Of a stretch of 64,000 nt of DNA, positions 58,960 to 64,000 are shown piece by piece. The position numbers and the translations under genes are program-made. Numbering within the stretch: position 1 is the first letter of the stretch; every line of letters starts with the position of its first letter. The notes under the pieces are model-generated. The model was not told the origin of the DNA. It saw nothing but the letters and a program-made list of their open reading frames with translations, and did not search any database. The DNA comes from Snodgrassella sp. (GTDB lineage: Bacteria; Pseudomonadota; Gammaproteobacteria; Burkholderiales; Neisseriaceae): contig JAGGIK010000002.1 in the NCBI GenBank assembly GCA_024103515.1, positions 29,088 to 93,087 of the forward strand, given 5' to 3'.

Positions 58960-61023
58960 CTAATCATTCAGCAAAGCAATATCGGCAACGGCATTCATCT
59001 GCTGCGAAAGTAACAGCAATAAAGCTAAACGATTGCGTTTAATCGCCTCATCCTCAGCCATCACCATTACAGCTGTAAAAAAAGCGTCGACTTTTTCCTT
59101 AATCCCAGCCAATACAGCCAGAGCTTGAGGAAAATCCTTACTAACCAGAGCAGTTTCAATTACCGGCGCCACTTTTTGAGTAGCCTGATAAAGTTCTTGC
59201 TCCTCAACTTCATGCAGCAATTGAGTATTAATAGAAGGTAAAGAAGAAATTTCTGCCTTTTTCAGCAAATTATGCACACGCTTATTGGCCGCAGCCAAAG
59301 CACTAGCTTCAGGTAAATATTTAAACGCACTGACAGCTTCTAGACGTGCGGTGAGCTCGCCAAGATTTTCAACTGCCCCACCCATTACGGCAGCAACAAC
59401 ATCCTGCGCATAAGCGTTCTGCAATAGCACTACCAAACGAGCTTGCATAAATTCATAGACGTCTTTTACCGTATTGTCAGCCAGCTGCCCCGTTGGGAAT
59501 GTATTCACAGCAGCTTGTAACAATGGTCTCAATTTCAGATTATTCTGCATCAGCATACGCAAAATACCCAAAGCGCTGCGACGCAAAGCATAGGGGTCTT
59601 TATCGCCGGTCGGAATCAAACCAATACCCCAAATACCAACCAACGTTTCCAGCTTATCAGCCAGAGCAACTACCGTACCAATTACATTATATGGTAAATC
59701 ATCGCCGGCAAATCGTGGCCAGTAGTGCTGTTCAATTGCCAGAGCTACTTCAGCATCCTCACCATCATGCAAAGCATAATATTTACCCATAGTACCTTGC
59801 AATTCTGGGAACTCACCTACCATATCTGTGAGTAAATCTGCTTTGGCCAGAGCTGCTGCCCGCTCAGCTTTAATCACATCCGCATTAAGCATGGGCGCAA
59901 TAGCAGCAGATAATGCAATGATCCGCTCTACCCGTTGTGCCAGACTGCCAAGCTTATTGTGATAAACAACCTCAGCAAGTTTTGGCAAACGATTAGCCAG
60001 CGTTGTTTTCTGATCTTGTTTATAAAAGAATTCAGCATCAGATAAACGAGCACGTAAAACCCGTTCATTACCCTCAATGATATGCACAGGATTATCAGCC
60101 TGTAAATTGGATACCAACAGAAAACGGTTAATCAACTTACCCTCTGCATTCAGCAAAGGAAAATATTTCTGATTTTGCTGCATAGTCAAAATCAGACATT
60201 CCTGCGGCACCTGTAAAAATCGCTCATCAAAACCTGCTTGAATGATCACCGGCCATTCAACTAAGGCAGCAACTTCATCCAGCAGGCCATCTGCAAAAGC
60301 CACATCTGCATTTAATTGTTTTGCTGCCAGTGCTAAACCCTGTTCAATTCGAGCCTTACGCTGTGCAAAACTGGCTACAACTTTACCCTGCTCCAGTAAC
60401 TGATTCGCATAATCAGCCGCTTGATTCAATACAATTTTACCTTCACTCAGAAACCGATGCCCGAGGGTCCAATTCTGACTGCTTAAACCTAATACATTTC
60501 CAGTGACAATTTCAGTACCATGCATCATCACTAAACCATGTACCGGCCGCACAAAAGTGAAAGAACTACTGCCCCAATGCATCACTTTTGGAATGGGCAG
60601 CTTTTTAATTGCCTGATTTAAAATGTCACTTAACAAAGCAGCCAATGGCAGACCAGTCTGAGTAAATTCATGTGCAAATACCAGCTGCTTACCATCATCA
60701 ATCTGAATTAGCTGCTCAATTGCTACTTGATTGCTGCGAGCAAAGCCTAGCAAGGCCTTAGTAGGTTCACCATCTTTCATACCAGCAGCCACGCTAGGCC
60801 CTTTTTTTATAATATGCTGGTCGGCTTGCACATCCTTAACATCCTGCACCAACACAGCCAATCTTCTTGGTGCTGCAAAAACCTCATAGTCCACTACAGA
60901 ACCCATTAAGTGGGCTTTTTCCAAGCCTTCTACCAGCCCGGCCGCCAGACTTTCACCTAATTGATTCAGTGCCTTTGGTGGTAACTCTTCCGTACGTAAT
61001 TCGATTAACAAAGGAGCATTCAT
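58960..61023 (-). CDS. glyS: Glycyl-tRNA synthetase beta subunit
   Basis: The 687-residue tRNA-binding subunit of the alpha2beta2 bacterial glycyl-tRNA synthetase. It starts LLIELRTEELPPKAL, has RPVHGLVMMHG near residue 156, KYFPLLNAEGKL near residue 290 and GTMGKYYALHDGE near residue 420, all typical. The C-terminal anticodon-binding domain (ALRRSALGILRML onward) is complete. It follows glyQ by 24 bases in one operon. Confidence 0.97.
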   Translation of the reverse strand: MNAPLLIELRTEELPPKALNQLGESLAAGLVEGLEKAHLMGSVVDYEVFAAPRRLAVLVQDVKDVQADQHIIKKGPSVAAGMKDGEPTKALLGFARSNQVAIEQLIQIDDGKQLVFAHEFTQTGLPLAALLSDILNQAIKKLPIPKVMHWGSSSFTFVRPVHGLVMMHGTEIVTGNVLGLSSQNWTLGHRFLSEGKIVLNQAADYANQLLEQGKVVASFAQRKARIEQGLALAAKQLNADVAFADGLLDEVAALVEWPVIIQAGFDERFLQVPQECLILTMQQNQKYFPLLNAEGKLINRFLLVSNLQADNPVHIIEGNERVLRARLSDAEFFYKQDQKTTLANRLPKLAEVVYHNKLGSLAQRVERIIALSAAIAPMLNADVIKAERAAALAKADLLTDMVGEFPELQGTMGKYYALHDGEDAEVALAIEQHYWPRFAGDDLPYNVIGTVVALADKLETLVGIWGIGLIPTGDKDPYALRRSALGILRMLMQNNLKLRPLLQAAVNTFPTGQLADNTVKDVYEFMQARLVVLLQNAYAQDVVAAVMGGAVENLGELTARLEAVSAFKYLPEASALAAANKRVHNLLKKAEISSLPSINTQLLHEVEEQELYQATQKVAPVIETALVSKDFPQALAVLAGIKEKVDAFFTAVMVMAEDEAIKRNRLALLLLLSQQMNAVADIALLND

Positions 61024-61047
61024 GTGACATATTACTTTCTTTAAATA

Positions 61048-61953
61048 TTAGGCAGTCTGATTTTTTAATAAAGGAAAACCCAGACGTTCACGGCTATCCA
61101 CATATTTTTGCGCAACCGCACGACTTAATACACGCACACGGCCGATGTATGTTGCTCTTTCAGTAACCGATATCGCACCACGGGCATCAAGCAAATTGAA
61201 AGTATGACCCGCTTTCAAAACCAATTCATAGGCCGGTAAAGCCAGACTAGCATCATCTATGGTCAGCAGACGCTTTGCCTCAGCCTCATAATCATTAAAC
61301 TGTCGCAACAACCATTCAGCATTGCTGTATTCGAAATTATAAGCTGACTGCTCAACCTCATTTTGATGATAAACATCACCATACGTTATCGTATTGCCAT
61401 CCAACGTTTTTGCCCAGACCAGATCATAAACATTTTCCACACCTTGTAAATACATAGCCAGACGTTCAATTCCATAGGTGATTTCACCTAAAACTGGTGC
61501 ACAGTCTAATCCACCTACCTGCTGAAAATAAGTAAATTGAGTGACTTCCATACCATTAAGCCAGACCTCCCAGCCTAACCCCCAAGCACCCAAAGTAGGA
61601 TTTTCCCAGTCATCTTCCACAAAACGGATATCATGCTGACGCGGATCAATGCCTAGCTCCTGCAAAGAATCCAGATATAGCTGCTGAATATTATCCGGAG
61701 CCGGCTTCAATGCAACCTGAAATTGATAATAATGCTGCAAACGATTCGGATTTTCACCATAACGCCCATCCTTGGGGCGACGTGAAGGCTGCACATAAGC
61801 AGCAAACCAAGATTCAGGTCCTAATGCCCTTAAGCATGTCGCAGGATGACTGGTTCCTGCCCCAACTTCCATATCCAATGGCTGCAATACCACGCAGCCA
61901 TGTTTGGCCCAATAACTTTGTAAGGTAAAAATAATTTCTTGAAAGGTCAGCAT
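61048..61953 (-). CDS. glyQ: Glycyl-tRNA synthetase alpha subunit
   Basis: The 301-residue catalytic subunit of the same enzyme. It begins [20 protein letters not shown], has [25 protein letters not shown] with the family motif near residue 28, [26 protein letters not shown], and [20 protein letters not shown] near residue 128. The last codons include GCAGTCTGA on the + strand, a near uptake-sequence core. It leads the minus-strand run to ygjP. Confidence 0.98.
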   Translation of the reverse strand: MLTFQEIIFTLQSYWAKHGCVVLQPLDMEVGAGTSHPATCLRALGPESWFAAYVQPSRRPKDGRYGENPNRLQHYYQFQVALKPAPDNIQQLYLDSLQELGIDPRQHDIRFVEDDWENPTLGAWGLGWEVWLNGMEVTQFTYFQQVGGLDCAPVLGEITYGIERLAMYLQGVENVYDLVWAKTLDGNTITYGDVYHQNEVEQSAYNFEYSNAEWLLRQFNDYEAEAKRLLTIDDASLALPAYELVLKAGHTFNLLDARGAISVTERATYIGRVRVLSRAVAQKYVDSRERLGFPLLKNQTA

Positions 61954-62194
61954 GCCGAAAATTTCTGAATATCTGCAAAAATACTATTTTACTGTGCTTA
62001 GCGTCAGTTGAACAGCCAAGCGTTCAGCTCTTATGTGCATTTTGAATTAAAACACTCAAGTACTTTAACGTCTTTGTTGAAATAAAATTAAATCAAGATC
62101 AAACGAAGAATGACGCACATTGTTTACAGTAATTTTAGAAATCACAGCAAGGAATAGACATATAAAAAATAACACCTTATCACCGGTTAACTTG

Positions 62195-62975
62195 ATGGCT
62201 ACTACATCATAAAGAAAAACAACCGACAAAGCTTGGCTCAATACTTTAAGCTCAGACGTTTGACCATGTATAAGATGCTAAACAAGCCCGATTAAAGCCA
62301 TTCACCCGTTTTTCAAACCAAGATTGAACACATTAACTTCTGGCTAAAATTAAATAAGCCATCAAAGATAAATGAATACAACAAGCTAAGCGCAATAAAC
62401 GAACCGATCCGGGCGAAATCACACATATCAACACCAAACGCTTACCTGTAAGAATTACTGGCGTTGTTTGCAGTCATTTGAGAAAATACCGTGATGAATA
62501 TACAAAAAAACAAAATTCGTCCCTTATCACAGACAAGAGATATGACACCGATATCATTAAAAAATATCCGTCACTGCTTGACTAAACGTATTATGGTCAG
62601 TCGTCTGAACATTTATAACGGGCTAAAAAGCCAGATTGATGCTGTTTGTATCTTTAAGCAGTAAGAGCGAACGTGATAAAACCATCAGTTATGGCATTAA
62701 ACGTCTGGTTAAATTTGAAAAGTCTATTGAAGATAAATTAAGACGACAAGCTAAATGCAATAACCAAATCTATCCGGGTGAAATACTACTTGTCGACCCC
62801 AAACGTTTACCATTACTGAACAACAAAACCAAATATAAAGAGACGAGAATATTTATTCGTTGGTATTGCTGATTTTTCACGCGAGCTGTATACGGGTATT
62901 TACCAAGATAAATCCCAATTTAGCCCAGTACCGTTTCGACCAAACAAGACATCAGGCCATGCCTTTATACTGTAA
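62195..62975 (+). pseudogene. Decayed IS481-family transposase
   Basis: Translated fragments in several frames follow the order of an IS481-type transposase. Early pieces read KAWLNTLSSDV and then KAIHPFFKPRLNTL. After about 62640 comes GIKRLVKFEKSIEDKLRRQAK and YPGEILLVDPKRLPLL. A frameshift near 62850 moves to FVGIADFSRELYTGIY and FRPNKTSGHAFIL, ending at 62975. The YPGE-LL-D-KRLP and DFSRELY pieces are the catalytic-core pattern. The first 240 bases after glyQ (61954-62194) show nothing recognisable. Confidence 0.72.
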
Positions 62976-63039
62976 TTCGACCTTAAAATAGTATAGCTGC
63001 AGAGTAGAAAATTTACTGCAATAGCCCATAGAGGATTTA

Positions 63040-63285
63040 AACATAGAAATATAACTGACCATCAGATTGTATCTATTTTCAAAATGCCGAAACCGGTACT
63101 TTGTCGTCAACACAGCATGGGAACTGTACTTTTTTCATTGGCGAAAAACATATAAGTGGTATGGAAACCCCAGACATTAAACGACATAAAGTAATTAAAA
63201 GCTGAAAATCGTCAACTTAAACAGATATTGGCTCAGCCTAGTTTAAAATTTCAGCTTCAGAAGAAAATCATAAAAAAGCTTTAGT
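63040..63285 (+). pseudogene. Decayed IS3-family orfA
   Basis: Pieces in shifting frames match an IS3-group OrfA: QIVSIFKM, CRQHSMGT, VVWKPQTLND and, in one frame, LKAENRQLKQILAQPSLKFQ followed by LQKKIIKKL. The leucine-zipper region of OrfA is thus still readable while the helix-turn-helix part is broken by stops. The same OrfA type occurs as a relic at 35.05 kb. Confidence 0.7.
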
Positions 63286-63348
63286 ACCTACTTAGACACG
63301 TAAAACACGTGCAGAGCAATGACCTGTACTTAATTTACTTCATCAAAT

Positions 63349-63810
63349 ATGAGCTACTCAATTGTTTATTTAAGTCGTTGTGCTGACTACAATCAATCTA
63401 AGTTACGCATGCAGCGTGTGTTATTGCGCGAAAATAAGATCGACCAAGAAAAGCAACATTTTTGGATCGTTGGCATGAATCAAGCGGAGTATATCCTGTA
63501 TATTGAATTGATTACGCTGGCATCGTATAAATTAGTTAACATTGAACCAATGAAGGTGTTTCGCGTGGCCGTAATGAAAAACACCCCACGCGTGATTCTG
63601 GTATATCACCTCCCATCAGAATTACTGATTCCCGCTGAAGCGGATAAAGACATCACCGGCCGCTTAATTCAAGTTGCGCGTGTTTTAAATATCGAGCTGA
63701 CTGACCACCTAATTATCATCCCAACAAGCTACATCAGCTTTCGCACCATCAGATTGATGGAAGAACTTGAACAAAGCCTTAGATATGTACCACCTTATCA
63801 AGTGATTTAA
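63349..63810 (+). CDS. RadC/JAB-domain family protein with lost metal-binding motif
   Basis: A 153-residue protein of the RadC-like JAB (MPN+) family: RMQRVLLRENKIDQEKQHFW, IVGMNQAEYILYIELITLAS, VEP-type MKVFRVAVMKNTPRVILVY and LNIELTDHLIIIPTSYISF in the usual order. The family motif HNHPSG-x-S-x2-D is replaced by VYHLPSELLIPAEADKD, so the two zinc histidines and the serine are gone. The stop at 63808 is followed in frame by 33 more codons (ISKEEKQIAKEQLTV...) resembling a normal basic tail. Base composition is higher in GC than its neighbours, suggesting acquired DNA. It may be a pseudogene or a catalytically dead remnant; the frame itself is intact. Confidence 0.65.
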   Translation: MSYSIVYLSRCADYNQSKLRMQRVLLRENKIDQEKQHFWIVGMNQAEYILYIELITLASYKLVNIEPMKVFRVAVMKNTPRVILVYHLPSELLIPAEADKDITGRLIQVARVLNIELTDHLIIIPTSYISFRTIRLMEELEQSLRYVPPYQVI

Positions 63811-63948
63811 CGAATAAGCAAAGAAGAAAAGCAAATTGCCAAAGAACAACTGACGGTTAAAAAGGGCAAGTCCAAAACTTGGATAGGCTACACTAATTCA
63901 TATAACTTTTTTAGGGGGTAAGGTAAACTTAACGCTAAAAAGGAAAAA

Positions 63949-64000
63949 ATGATGAATCAACAAAAACGCGTACGACGCTATTTTAGTGCTGATTTCAAAG
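63949..64000 (+). mobile_element. Start of an IS3-type orfA, cut by the right window edge
   Basis: From ATG 63949 (AAAAAGGA upstream) the frame reads MMNQQKRVRRYFSADF and runs off the window. QKR-RR-FSAxFK is how many IS3-group OrfA proteins start. The element's left end is probably in the TTAGGGGGTAAGGTAAACTT stretch near 63911-63930, but the matching right end is not visible. Confidence 0.6.

Overview
The window looks like the chromosome of an AT-rich member of the Neisseriaceae. The best support is gene order. sodB is divergent from dnaB, and dnaB is followed by five type IV (pseudo)pilin genes in the pilH-I-J-K-X order known from pathogenic Neisseria. There is also a GatCAB amidotransferase, a lolB-ispE-tRNA-Gln-prs-rplY run, an nlaB-type acyltransferase, one exact copy of the 12-base Neisseria DNA uptake sequence and several near copies. 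Low GC, many decayed insertion sequences and a damaged type VI secretion (T6SS) effector/immunity locus make a host-associated genus such as Snodgrassella the most likely source; the genus is an inference.

Layout. 1-12.4 kb is housekeeping on the + strand: gatA (cut by the left edge), gatB, lptE, holA, ratA, rnfH, pth, ubiD, a phospholipase-D family cardiolipin synthase, trpG/pabA, trpD and serS, then tRNA-Lys(CTT). 12.5-16 kb is accessory. It holds a relic reading frame touching the tRNA, then ppa, then a broken Tae4-like T6SS amidase gene followed by a broken Tai4-like immunity gene, a short Tai4 fragment and two intact Tai4-like paralogues. polA, rpe (-) and a Spy/CpxP-like gene follow. 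20.4-25.2 kb (-) is the minor-pilin cluster behind dnaB. sodB, the metNIQ methionine importer, and a ChbG/GtrA/GtrB-like lipid-linked sugar cluster with a GT39-type glycosyltransferase extend to 33.8 kb. An FAH-family hydrolase and 1.5 kb of relic DNA with a decayed IS3 element precede rplY, prs, two tRNA-Gln genes, ispE, lolB and a large TPR protein, all read on the - strand.

From 43.4 kb the content is again mostly core: mutM, an nlaB-type acyltransferase, pdxH, hemA, prfA, an EamA transporter, a DUF1289 protein, typA, a DUF456 protein, mfd, a YgjP-like metallopeptidase, plsC, gmhB, an uncharacterised protein, glyS and glyQ. The last 2 kb is an insertion-sequence graveyard: an IS481-family relic, an IS3-family orfA relic, a RadC/JAB-family gene that has lost its metal-binding motif, and the first codons of an apparently intact IS3-type orfA running off the right edge.

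The most interesting locus is the orphan immunity array at 13.6-15.6 kb. The toxin gene keeps its catalytic cysteine but seems to have lost the histidine half by an internal deletion. The immunity genes have multiplied in tandem, and fragments of the duplication process are still visible.
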